NCBI GenBank assembly: GCA_003136795.1
Contig: PLDP01000140.1
Span: forward strand, 19,544-27,406
Reading direction: 5' to 3'
Length of the DNA stretch: 7,863 bases
Source: Actinomycetota bacterium
GTDB lineage: Bacteria; Actinomycetota; Thermoleophilia; Gaiellales; Gaiellaceae
Shown: positions 1-4,722 of the stretch, piece after piece
Layout: the number at the start of each line of letters is the position of its first letter
Numbering within the stretch: the stretch's first letter is position 1
The notes under the pieces: model-generated
Told to the model about the DNA's origin: nothing
Seen by the model: only the letters and a program-made list of their open reading frames with translations
Database searches by the model: none
Translations under genes and position numbers: made by a program

Positions 1-709
1 CGAGCTGCATGAGGTGGTTGACGACGACGTCGCGTAGCGCGCCGACCGGATCGTAGAAGTGGCCGCGATCTTCGACCCCGAAGCTCTCGGCCATCGTGAT
101 CTGCACTGAGGCGACACCGGTTCGGTTCCAGACCGGTGCGAGCATCGCGTTCTGAAATCGGAGGTGGAGGATCTCGTCCAGGCCCATCTTCCCGAGGTAA
201 TGGTCGATCCGGTAGAGCTGGGATTCGTCGACGTACCGATGGAGCTCGTGAGCGAGCGCACGAGCGGAGGCGAGGTCGTGTCCAAAGGGCTTCTCGACGG
301 CGATCCGCGCCGTCTTCGTGAGGTTGGCACCGCTGAGCCGCTTCACGACCGTCGCGAAGAGCGACGGTGGGGTCTCGAGATAGAAGACCGGCAGCACCGC
401 GTCGCCGATCGCGATTGCCACCTGTTCGTAGGTTGCGGGGTCGTCGAAGTCGCCGGCGACATAGCGGAGCCGCCGTGCGAGGCGATCGAAGACGTCATGG
501 TCGATCTGCTCGCCGGCTGCCTCGATCGCCGTGCGTGCATGCTCCCGGAGCTCGTCGACCGTCCAGTCGTCAACAGCGACGCCGACGATCGGGCAGTCGA
601 GGAGCCCGCGGCGCTCGAGTCGGTACAGCGACCTGAAGGTCATCACCTTGGCGAGATCGCCGGTGATCCCGAAGGAGACGAAGACATCTGCAGTCTGTCG
701 ATGAGACAC
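1..709 (-). CDS. zwf: Glucose-6-phosphate dehydrogenase, N-terminal part (3' end off window)
   Basis: This enzyme oxidises glucose 6-phosphate to 6-phosphogluconolactone with NAD(P)+, the entry step of the oxidative pentose phosphate pathway, in the cytosol. The 236 visible residues show the N-terminal Rossmann nucleotide site (FGITGDLAK, residues 13-21), the EKPFG motif (139-143) and the substrate/catalytic motif RIDHYLGK (167-174). After these comes the conserved stretch of the second domain, including PVWNR, ITMAESFGVEDRGHFYD and GALRDVVVNHLMQL. About half of a usual ~460-500 residue protein is present; the rest lies left of base 1. The wording after the active site (KMGLDEILHLRF instead of the commoner KExVQNxLxLRF) resembles the divergent actinobacterial class I associate with mycobacterial Zwf1. 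The start is uncertain. GTG at 709 gives a normal short N-terminus, while an in-frame GTG at 769 would add 20 residues. Neither has a good ribosome binding site. The family call is secure. Confidence 0.95.
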   Translation of the reverse strand, partial: MSHRQTADVFVSFGITGDLAKVMTFRSLYRLERRGLLDCPIVGVAVDDWTVDELREHARTAIEAAGEQIDHDVFDRLARRLRYVAGDFDDPATYEQVAIAIGDAVLPVFYLETPPSLFATVVKRLSGANLTKTARIAVEKPFGHDLASARALAHELHRYVDESQLYRIDHYLGKMGLDEILHLRFQNAMLAPVWNRTGVASVQITMAESFGVEDRGHFYDPVGALRDVVVNHLMQL

Positions 710-854
710 GTCAGGGAATGATGGACAGAACTTGGCGTGTGCAAACCACCCGCCGGTCGCGTCGAACACCGTGATTGAATTTCTCGCGCCCGCCGCATCG
801 TCACACCGGTGGGGCAACAACAGCTGGGAGACTGCCCGCCACCTCGAAGAACCG

Positions 855-880
855 TCGCGGCCTACAGGTTGAGGCCGTGG
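855..880. repeat. Inverted repeat (6-bp perfect stem, 8-base loop)
   Basis: CGGCCT (858-863) pairs perfectly with AGGCCG (872-877) around an 8-base loop. The stem can extend by G-T, C-G and T-G pairs to 855-880. No T-tract follows on either strand, so it is not a standard intrinsic terminator. It lies about 90-150 bases upstream of the dehydrogenase start candidates, so it could be in that gene's upstream region. Stems of this size are common by chance in GC-rich DNA. Confidence 0.35.
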
Positions 881-1064
881 GGTCGTCGGCGACGAAGCCC
901 GCTTTCTCCTCGAGCTTGTACATCGCCCGTCTCGCCTGACGGTCGAACGGGCTGGCGGCGCGCAGCGGCCAAGCGAAGCGCCGATCCTGCGCTCCGGAAC
1001 GGTCGCCTGACGGCACATTCCGGCGCCTTCGAAGCGAACTCAGTGTGCCCGTTCAACGGAGCAG

Positions 1065-1103
1065 TCGCGCGCGCCAGTGGAGGTGCACTACTGACGCGCG
1101 CGA
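1065..1103 (-). terminator. Strong hairpin, probable terminator after the DUF6458 gene
   Basis: TCGCGCGCG (1065-1073) pairs perfectly with CGCGCGCGA (1095-1103). After one C/A mismatch the stem continues with CAGT (1075-1078) against ACTG (1090-1093), leaving an 11-base loop. The hairpin begins about 20 bases past the TAG of the minus-strand DUF6458 gene, where a terminator would sit. There is no T-rich tail on either strand, so an intrinsic terminator of the classical kind is not shown. High-GC actinobacteria often have such tail-less hairpins. It could also stabilise the 3' end of the transcript. Confidence 0.5.
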
Positions 1104-1122
1104 ACCATCGCCGCCGACTTGC

Positions 1123-1359
1123 CTAGGAGTTGCGGGGCCCGTCTTCGACGACGGTCGTGCGGCTCCCGCCGGCCGTCTGGCGGCTACCGAAGCCACCCCA
1201 GCTTGACCAGAAGATCAGAGAAAGCAGCAGTCCGACACCGCCGACGACCATGAGGATGATGCCGATCGTGTGGATGTTGAGACCAGAAACGGTCGCGTTA
1301 ACGGCCCAGGTGAGGATGGCGCCCGCCGCGACAAGGATGAGACTGACTCCAATGCCCAT
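1123..1359 (-). CDS. DUF6458 family small membrane protein
   Basis: A 78-residue protein of unknown function. It has two hydrophobic helices (about residues 3-24 and 29-51) joined by a short NATVSGLNIHT linker, then a Gly/Ser/Thr-rich hydrophilic tail of about 25 residues ending in charged residues. The MGIGVSLILVAAGAILTWAVN opening and the LIFWSSWGG end of the second helix are the pattern I know from the actinobacterial DUF6458 family, here at its usual length. The ATG start is well supported by AAGGAG seven bases upstream. It is the last gene of the three minus-strand membrane genes, but it may have its own promoter (1379-1407) and lies beyond a terminator-like hairpin (1449-1468). No catalytic motif is visible, and function in the family is not established to my knowledge. 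Confidence 0.88.
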   Translation of the reverse strand: MGIGVSLILVAAGAILTWAVNATVSGLNIHTIGIILMVVGGVGLLLSLIFWSSWGGFGSRQTAGGSRTTVVEDGPRNS

Positions 1360-1365
1360 TGGTTA

Positions 1366-1371
1366 CTCCTT
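1366..1371 (-). promoter_or_regulatory. Ribosome binding site of the DUF6458 gene
   Basis: The minus strand reads AAGGAG with six bases between it and the ATG ending at 1357 (first base 1359). It is the clearest Shine-Dalgarno sequence in the window and fixes this start. Confidence 0.85.
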
Positions 1372-1378
1372 AGTCTGA

Positions 1379-1407
1379 AGTATGGCCGCGAACGCTTCTG
1401 CGGGCAA
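1379..1407 (-). promoter_or_regulatory. Possible sigma-70-type promoter for the DUF6458 gene
   Basis: On the minus strand TTGCCC (1402-1407) and CATACT (1379-1384) are separated by exactly 17 bases and stand just upstream of the ribosome binding site. The match to consensus is partial (3/6 and 4/6). If used, transcription would start about 10 bases before the AAGGAG. This is inference from spacing and position only. Confidence 0.35.
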
Positions 1408-1448
1408 AGGCGAAACGCCGGATCGCGACGGTTAGATACGGCTTGCGG

Positions 1449-1468
1449 CCCGACACGGGCAGGTCGGG
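1449..1468 (-). terminator. Hairpin immediately after the DUF1385 gene
   Basis: CCCGAC (1449-1454) and GTCGGG (1463-1468) form a perfect 6-bp stem with an 8-base loop. It starts one base after the TAA stop (1470-1472) of the minus-strand DUF1385 gene. There is no T-tract. The position suggests a weak or Rho-assisted terminator separating this gene from the DUF6458 gene downstream. Confidence 0.4.
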
Positions 1469-1469
1469 G

Positions 1470-2243
1470 TTACGCCTCGAGGACGGCTGCGAGGGCCCGG
1501 AGCGCGACGCGCGTCTCCGCGAGCGTCGGCTCACGTGTCGTGAGCCGTTGCAGGGCAAGTCCCGGGATGAGCAGAAGGCGTGTGGCCGGCCCAGTTCCAC
1601 GTTGGATGGCCTGCCAGAGCTCCATGGTCAGGCCGAGCGAGAGCGGCACGACTAGGAGCGGGGCCAGAGCCGCCTCGGGGAAAAACCAGACGTGATCGAG
1701 CGCGACCGTGACCGGTATGAGCAACGCGGCGAAGTTCGTGCCGCACCGCGGCGAGAAACGCGTCGGCCGGGTGAGTCCGTGCCACGTAGCGACAAGCGAG
1801 CGCTCCTCCGCCGCGGAGATCGCACGGTGCTCGGCGCCGTGGAGGAAGAGCGTTCGACCACGCAACACCCAAGCGACCATTGCCACCGACATCGAGATCC
1901 CGACTGCGATCGAAATGGAATGCGGAAGGAACGCCGCAACCACGGGCACGATCAGCGCAGTGGCAAGGATCACCTTGTCACGGCCCCTGGTGACACCACG
2001 ACGCTGGAGCAGCGGCGCGAGCGACACGCCCAGCCTGACCAGGCCGCGCACCACCGGCACACGGTGGAGAAAGGACGCGCCGCGCGGAGTGCCGAACACT
2101 TGTGTGCCGCCGTCGACTCGTGCGAACGCCCAACGGTCCTCACTGACGATCGCGATCCCGTCAGGCCGGGCCATTCCCCCCAAACGGGGCAACTGCACCG
2201 CCCGGTCGGCACGTTCGAGCACACTCAGCGTCGCATCATCCAC
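1470..2243 (-). CDS. DUF1385 (YqhQ-like) membrane protein
   Basis: A 257-residue protein of the DUF1385 family, whose Bacillus member is YqhQ; its biochemical role is not established to my knowledge. Family marks in order are the LGGMARPDGIAI opening (21-32, equivalent to the GGQAV/GGMA start of the family), FLHRVPVVRGLVRLG (58-72), HGAEH (135-139), SPRCGTN (164-170) and LTTREP (234-239). Hydrophobic helices lie at about 91-128, 170-185 and 192-208, with another near 222-232, so it is an integral membrane protein. The conserved His/Glu and Cys residues could bind a metal or cofactor, which is inference. GTG at 2243 is the first start after an in-frame TGA (2259-2261), but it has no visible ribosome binding site. 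A second GTG seven codons later is possible. The gene lies 73 bases downstream of the 25-residue membrane peptide gene on the same strand. Confidence 0.9.
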   Translation of the reverse strand: MDDATLSVLERADRAVQLPRLGGMARPDGIAIVSEDRWAFARVDGGTQVFGTPRGASFLHRVPVVRGLVRLGVSLAPLLQRRGVTRGRDKVILATALIVPVVAAFLPHSISIAVGISMSVAMVAWVLRGRTLFLHGAEHRAISAAEERSLVATWHGLTRPTRFSPRCGTNFAALLIPVTVALDHVWFFPEAALAPLLVVPLSLGLTMELWQAIQRGTGPATRLLLIPGLALQRLTTREPTLAETRVALRALAAVLEA

Positions 2244-2316
2244 ACGACAATGATCGAGTCACCCGGGTCGCTCGGCAAGAGCCGGACGGCCCAGGCTACG
2301 CACACTTCGGGCCTAG

Positions 2317-2394
2317 CTAAAAGCGGCCGCGACCGAAAAACCCAAGGACCGCGAGCACAAGAACGACTATCACGATGATCCAGAGGATGCTCAT
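2317..2394 (-). CDS. 25-residue single-pass hydrophobic peptide
   Basis: A short reading frame encodes MSILWIIVIVVLVLAVLGFF followed by GRGRF and a TAG stop. Residues 3-20 form one uninterrupted hydrophobic helix, and the short tail is positively charged, so it should insert in the membrane with the Arg-containing C-terminus most likely cytoplasmic. AAGGAA (2400-2405) lies five bases before the ATG, a good ribosome binding site, which together with the composition makes it a likely real gene. It is the first gene of the minus-strand set leading into DUF1385 and is divergent from the lipoprotein operon. Very short peptides of this make (hydrophobic helix plus a Gly/Arg end) are common in actinobacteria and are often left unannotated. 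I cannot assign a function. Alternatives are a leader peptide, a type I toxin-like peptide, or a regulator of a membrane partner. Confidence 0.7.
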   Translation of the reverse strand: MSILWIIVIVVLVLAVLGFFGRGRF

Positions 2395-2461
2395 AGCACT
2401 TCCTTTTCGATCGTTGGCTGTTCTGAGTTAACGAACCGCGGAGCCGTTTGGATACGCACGG
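2395..2461. promoter_or_regulatory. Divergent intergenic region between the 25-residue peptide gene and the lipoprotein operon
   Basis: This 67-base spacer must hold, or lie next to, the promoters of both the minus-strand membrane-protein genes and the plus-strand metal-transporter operon. It carries the peptide's ribosome binding site (2400-2405) and is less GC-rich than its surroundings, with a GTTAAC palindrome at 2427-2432. I found no convincing -35/-10 pair on either strand and no extended operator. Confidence 0.4.
2400..2405 (-). promoter_or_regulatory. Ribosome binding site of the 25-residue peptide gene
   Basis: The minus strand reads AAGGAA within a longer AAAAGGAAG run, spaced five bases from the ATG at 2394. 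It is the main argument that this very short frame is translated. Confidence 0.7.
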
Positions 2462-2887
2462 ATGCACGGGGTAGGCTTGGACGTGAGGTCGCGCCTGTTA
2501 CGCCTTCTTCGCATCTGTGTCGTTGCGTTCGTGGTCGCTGGCTGCAACGGCGGTACCGTCGACCGGCACGCGTTGAAGAACGATGCGGCGACGCTCGACT
2601 CGGTTGCTTGTGAGGGTGCGCTGCTCGCCGGGGATGTGGCGCGAGGGCGGACAACGACGTATTTTGCGCGCGAGCAGGCCGAGGTGTTGCGCATCGAGTC
2701 GTCGAACTTCGCGGACGCGCTGTCGCGGCGGAAGGCGTTGCCTTCGATCGAGCGGCAGGTTCGCGAGAAGGCGAAGCATGCTGCGGTGCTTGCGGTCACT
2801 TTGCAGCGGCTGCACGACCATCCATCCGATCACGCAGTCGGTGCAGCCGTCGCGAGCACGCTGAAGAAGCTTGGGAGTTGCACGTGA
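2462..2887 (+). CDS. Putative lipoprotein, first gene of the metal-transporter operon
   Basis: A 141-residue protein with a lipoprotein signal peptide: basic n-region (RSRLLRLLR, residues 9-17), hydrophobic core (18-26) and lipobox VAGC with the acylated Cys at 28. The mature part is about 113 residues, mostly predicted helix, with two further Cys (50 and 140) that could form a disulfide. It also has a His/Asp cluster, HDHPSDH (118-124), near the C-terminus. I recognise no named domain. Its last four bases are shared with the start of the NRAMP-like gene, so the two are translationally coupled. Genomic position and the His/Asp cluster make a metal-related extracytoplasmic role attractive, but this is inference. 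An in-frame GTG at 2483 would give a more typical signal peptide (MRSRLLRLLRIC...). Neither start has a strong ribosome binding site. Confidence 0.8.
   Translation: MHGVGLDVRSRLLRLLRICVVAFVVAGCNGGTVDRHALKNDAATLDSVACEGALLAGDVARGRTTTYFAREQAEVLRIESSNFADALSRRKALPSIERQVREKAKHAAVLAVTLQRLHDHPSDHAVGAAVASTLKKLGSCT
2873..2877 (+). promoter_or_regulatory. Ribosome binding site that decides the NRAMP-like start
   Basis: GGGAG lies six bases before GTG at 2884. The alternative TTG at 2878 directly abuts this motif and could not use it. The GTG also gives the 4-base overlap with the upstream stop, so the protein most likely starts MSKALGLG. Confidence 0.6.
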
Positions 2888-4110
2888 GCAAAGCGCTCGG
2901 TCTGGGGTTGGGGATTATCGCCGCGATCGGCGGATTCGTGGACATCGGCGACCTCGTGTTCAACGTCGCCGCGGGCGCGACCTTCGGCTATCAGCTGCTC
3001 TGGGTGATCGTGATCGGGCTGATCGGCATCATCGTCTACTCGGAGATGTGCGGCCGGGTCGCGGCTGTTTCGGGCAGGGCCGTGTTCGACGCCATTCGCG
3101 AGCGAGTCGGTTTCAAGGGCGCGGTGGTGGCGCTGGTCTCGTCGGAGGTCGTGAACCTGATGACACTCGCGGCGGAGCTCGGCGGTGTCGCGATTGCGCT
3201 GCAGCTCCTCTCTGGCCTGCCGTACCGGTGGCTCATTGCGTTCGCGGTTTTGGCCTTCGCGGTCGTGATCTGGGTGACAACGTTCGAGTGGATCGAGCGG
3301 ATCTTCGGGTTCGGAGGGCTCTGCATGCTGGTCTTCGCGGTCGTCGCGGTGAAGCTCGGGCCGGACTGGGGCAGCGTCGGCGCGGGCTTCGTTCCGCACA
3401 TCGCGCACACCAATCGAGTGCTGTATGCCTACTTCGTCGTCGGCATTCTCGGCACGGCGATGACGCCGTACGAGGTCTACTTCTACTCATCGGGCGGGAT
3501 CGAGGATCAGTGGTCGCCGAAGGATCTCGGTCTCAACCGCGCGAACGCCATCCTCGGCTACGGCCTCGGCGGAACCCTCTCGTTCGCCCTGATGATTACC
3601 GGCGGTGCGCTCTTTCTCACCCACGGGATCGCACCGGAGCATTTGGGCACTGTCGCGCTTGCCGCGGAGCAGCCTCTGGGGCGGCTCGGCCTCCTGCTCG
3701 CGCTCGTCGGGATCCTGTTCGCGGTCGGAGCGGCCTCGATCGACACAGTCTTCGCGGGCGCGTACAACCTCGCGCAGTTCTGCGGCTGGGAGTGGGGCCG
3801 CTACCGCGACCCGCGTGGAGCGCCACGGTTCGCCCTCACCTGGCTCGTTCTGCTCCTGCTCGCGCTCGGCATCCTCATGACCGGCGTCGACCCGGTGCTG
3901 CTGACGGAGTACGCAGTGCTCTTTTCAGTGGTTGCGCTACCGCTGACCTACGTGCCGATCCTGCTCGTCGCGAACGACAAGGCGTACATGGGCCGGTACG
4001 TCAACGGCCGGTTCGCAAACGTACTGGGGTTGATCTATCTCGTGGTGATCATGATCGTTGCCCTCGCAGCGATCCCGTTGATGATCTGGACGAACGTGGG
4101 TCAGAATTGA
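2884..4110 (+). CDS. NRAMP-related divalent metal cation transporter with altered metal site
   Basis: A 408-residue integral membrane protein with about 11 hydrophobic segments and a very short N-terminus, the fold and length of the NRAMP/MntH family, which imports divalent metals across the cytoplasmic membrane. The family backbone is clear in TM1-TM2 (IIAAIGGFVDIGDLVFN, then ATFGYQLLWV), TM3 (TLAAELGG) and TM6 (GTAMTPYEVYFYSSG). The canonical metal-site motifs are changed. The TM1 DPGN reads DIGD (Asp20, Asp23). The TM6 MPH reads TPY (194-196), followed by Glu197. The TM3 Asp of the proton route appears to be Leu95, with the nearby Glu kept (Glu98). These assignments are from my memory of Deinococcus NRAMP. 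The substrate is therefore uncertain and may be a harder ion such as Mg2+ or Mn2+ rather than Fe2+. Start and stop overlap both neighbours (GTGA and TTGA), placing it in a four-gene operon. Confidence 0.9.
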   Translation: MSKALGLGLGIIAAIGGFVDIGDLVFNVAAGATFGYQLLWVIVIGLIGIIVYSEMCGRVAAVSGRAVFDAIRERVGFKGAVVALVSSEVVNLMTLAAELGGVAIALQLLSGLPYRWLIAFAVLAFAVVIWVTTFEWIERIFGFGGLCMLVFAVVAVKLGPDWGSVGAGFVPHIAHTNRVLYAYFVVGILGTAMTPYEVYFYSSGGIEDQWSPKDLGLNRANAILGYGLGGTLSFALMITGGALFLTHGIAPEHLGTVALAAEQPLGRLGLLLALVGILFAVGAASIDTVFAGAYNLAQFCGWEWGRYRDPRGAPRFALTWLVLLLLALGILMTGVDPVLLTEYAVLFSVVALPLTYVPILLVANDKAYMGRYVNGRFANVLGLIYLVVIMIVALAAIPLMIWTNVGQN

Positions 4111-4460
4111 GCGGCAAGGAGATCGACATTGGTTTGCACGTTCTCGACCATCAGTTGCTCGACAAGGACGGACGGAGGTGCGGCAACGTTGACGACCTCG
4201 CGATCGAAGGAGGTGTGGGCGAGGTGCCCGAGGTGGTCGCGATCCTCTGCGGCCCCGGCTACTGGGGGCCGCGGGCGGGCTTGGTCGGGAGGCTCGCGGG
4301 CTGGATCGGGGGCGGCCGGAAGGTGCGTGTTCCGTGGATTGAGGTGCGCAAGGTCGACTCGGCGGTCGAGTTGAAACGAGGAGCGACGGAGCTCGGTCTC
4401 GGGCGGGGCGACGACCGGCTGCGGCCCTACATGGACAAAATCCCTGGAGCCCGCAGGTGA
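4107..4460 (+). CDS. PRC-barrel domain protein (first of two)
   Basis: A 117-residue soluble protein. Residues 11-40 (HVLDHQLLDKDGRRCGNVDDLAIEG) carry the PRC-barrel signature in which D-x-D-G-R-x-x-G leads into a V-D-D-L strand. A longer middle part follows (VVAILCGPGYWGPRAGLVGRLAGWIGG), then the closing strand VRVPWIEVRKV (73-83). There is no signal peptide or membrane helix, so it should be cytosolic. PRC barrels usually bind other proteins or RNA, or act as small regulatory modules. The TTG start at 4107 gives a 4-base TTGA overlap with the transporter stop and a sensible N-terminus, MSGKEIDIGLHV. The same reading frame stays open upstream through the whole transporter gene, but that part has no protein character. 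The next gene overlaps by four bases. A role in sensing or controlling the transporter is inferred from context. Confidence 0.8.
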   Translation: MSGKEIDIGLHVLDHQLLDKDGRRCGNVDDLAIEGGVGEVPEVVAILCGPGYWGPRAGLVGRLAGWIGGGRKVRVPWIEVRKVDSAVELKRGATELGLGRGDDRLRPYMDKIPGARR

Positions 4461-4711
4461 GGACACTCTCATCGTTCCTGCACCGCGAGGTCGTGACCGA
4501 GTCGGGGCGCTCACTGGGCCGCTGCTACGACCTCCGGGGCGAGCTCACCGCGACCACCCTTCGAGTCACCGGTCTTTGCATCGGACGCCGTGCGCTGCTC
4601 GAACACTTTGGCATCCGCGCTCAGAAGCCGCAGACGATCGTCCCCTGGGAGGCGATCGTGCGGATCGAGGGCAAGCGGATCATCGTGCACGACGACGCTC
4701 CTGCTCCCTGA
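4457..4711 (+). CDS. PRC-barrel domain protein (second of two)
   Basis: An 84-residue cytosolic protein that is almost entirely one PRC-barrel. It opens with EVVTESGRSLGRCYDLRGEL (11-30), continues with the central strand LRVTGLCIGRRALLEHFGI (35-53), and closes with IVPWEAIVRIEGKRIIV (61-77). The gene starts with GTG inside the stop of the first PRC-barrel gene (GTGA at 4457-4460) and ends 11 bases before the convergent DUF1206 stop. Having two different PRC barrels side by side suggests a paired or heteromeric module. In other actinobacteria I associate PRC domains fused to CBS and MgtE-N domains with metal transporters of this kind; here no CBS or MgtE part is visible. It is the last gene of the operon, and no terminator hairpin is evident. 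Confidence 0.85.
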   Translation: MRTLSSFLHREVVTESGRSLGRCYDLRGELTATTLRVTGLCIGRRALLEHFGIRAQKPQTIVPWEAIVRIEGKRIIVHDDAPAP

Positions 4712-4722
4712 GACTCCGGCTT

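Larger units (their letters stand above)
710..1122. other. 413-base gap without a convincing gene
   Basis: No open frame here looks like a known protein. The longest candidates, a minus-strand frame of 71 codons (801-1016) and a plus-strand frame of 105 codons (809-1126), are Arg/Pro-rich or ambiguous, have no ribosome binding site, and match nothing I recognise. A minus-strand stretch around residues MYKLEEKAGFVADDP looks slightly more protein-like than the rest, so a small or decayed gene cannot be excluded. The gap holds two good inverted repeats (858-877 and 1065-1103). It also has an 11-base direct repeat, TCGCCTGACGG, at 932-942 and 1003-1013. It must also contain the promoter for the dehydrogenase gene, but I see no clear -35/-10 pair. 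Confidence 0.5.

Noticed and set aside
164..721. A 185-residue plus-strand open frame
   Set aside because: It is antisense to the secure glucose-6-phosphate dehydrogenase gene, whose motifs are all on the minus strand. The plus-strand translation has no recognisable features.
801..1016. A 71-codon minus-strand frame containing MYKLEEKAGFVADDP
   Set aside because: It has no ribosome binding site, no recognisable domain and alternative overlapping frames of similar length. It is mentioned in the gap entry but not called as a gene.
2288..2313. GGCCC/GGGCC inverted repeat between the 25-residue peptide and DUF1385 genes
   Set aside because: A 5-bp stem with a 16-base loop and no T-tract is too weak to call a terminator.
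1692..2378. A 228-residue plus-strand open frame
   Set aside because: It is the complement of the DUF1385 and 25-residue peptide genes. Its composition (Arg, His, Thr, Asp-rich) is typical of antisense translation.
2871..4106. A long open frame running in another plus-strand frame through the whole NRAMP-like gene and into the first PRC-barrel frame, appearing as one 529-residue protein
   Set aside because: The upstream 400 residues are Arg-rich, low-complexity translation of a GC-rich gene in the wrong frame, with none of the features of a protein. Only the last 117 residues (from 4107) are protein-like, so no fusion is claimed.
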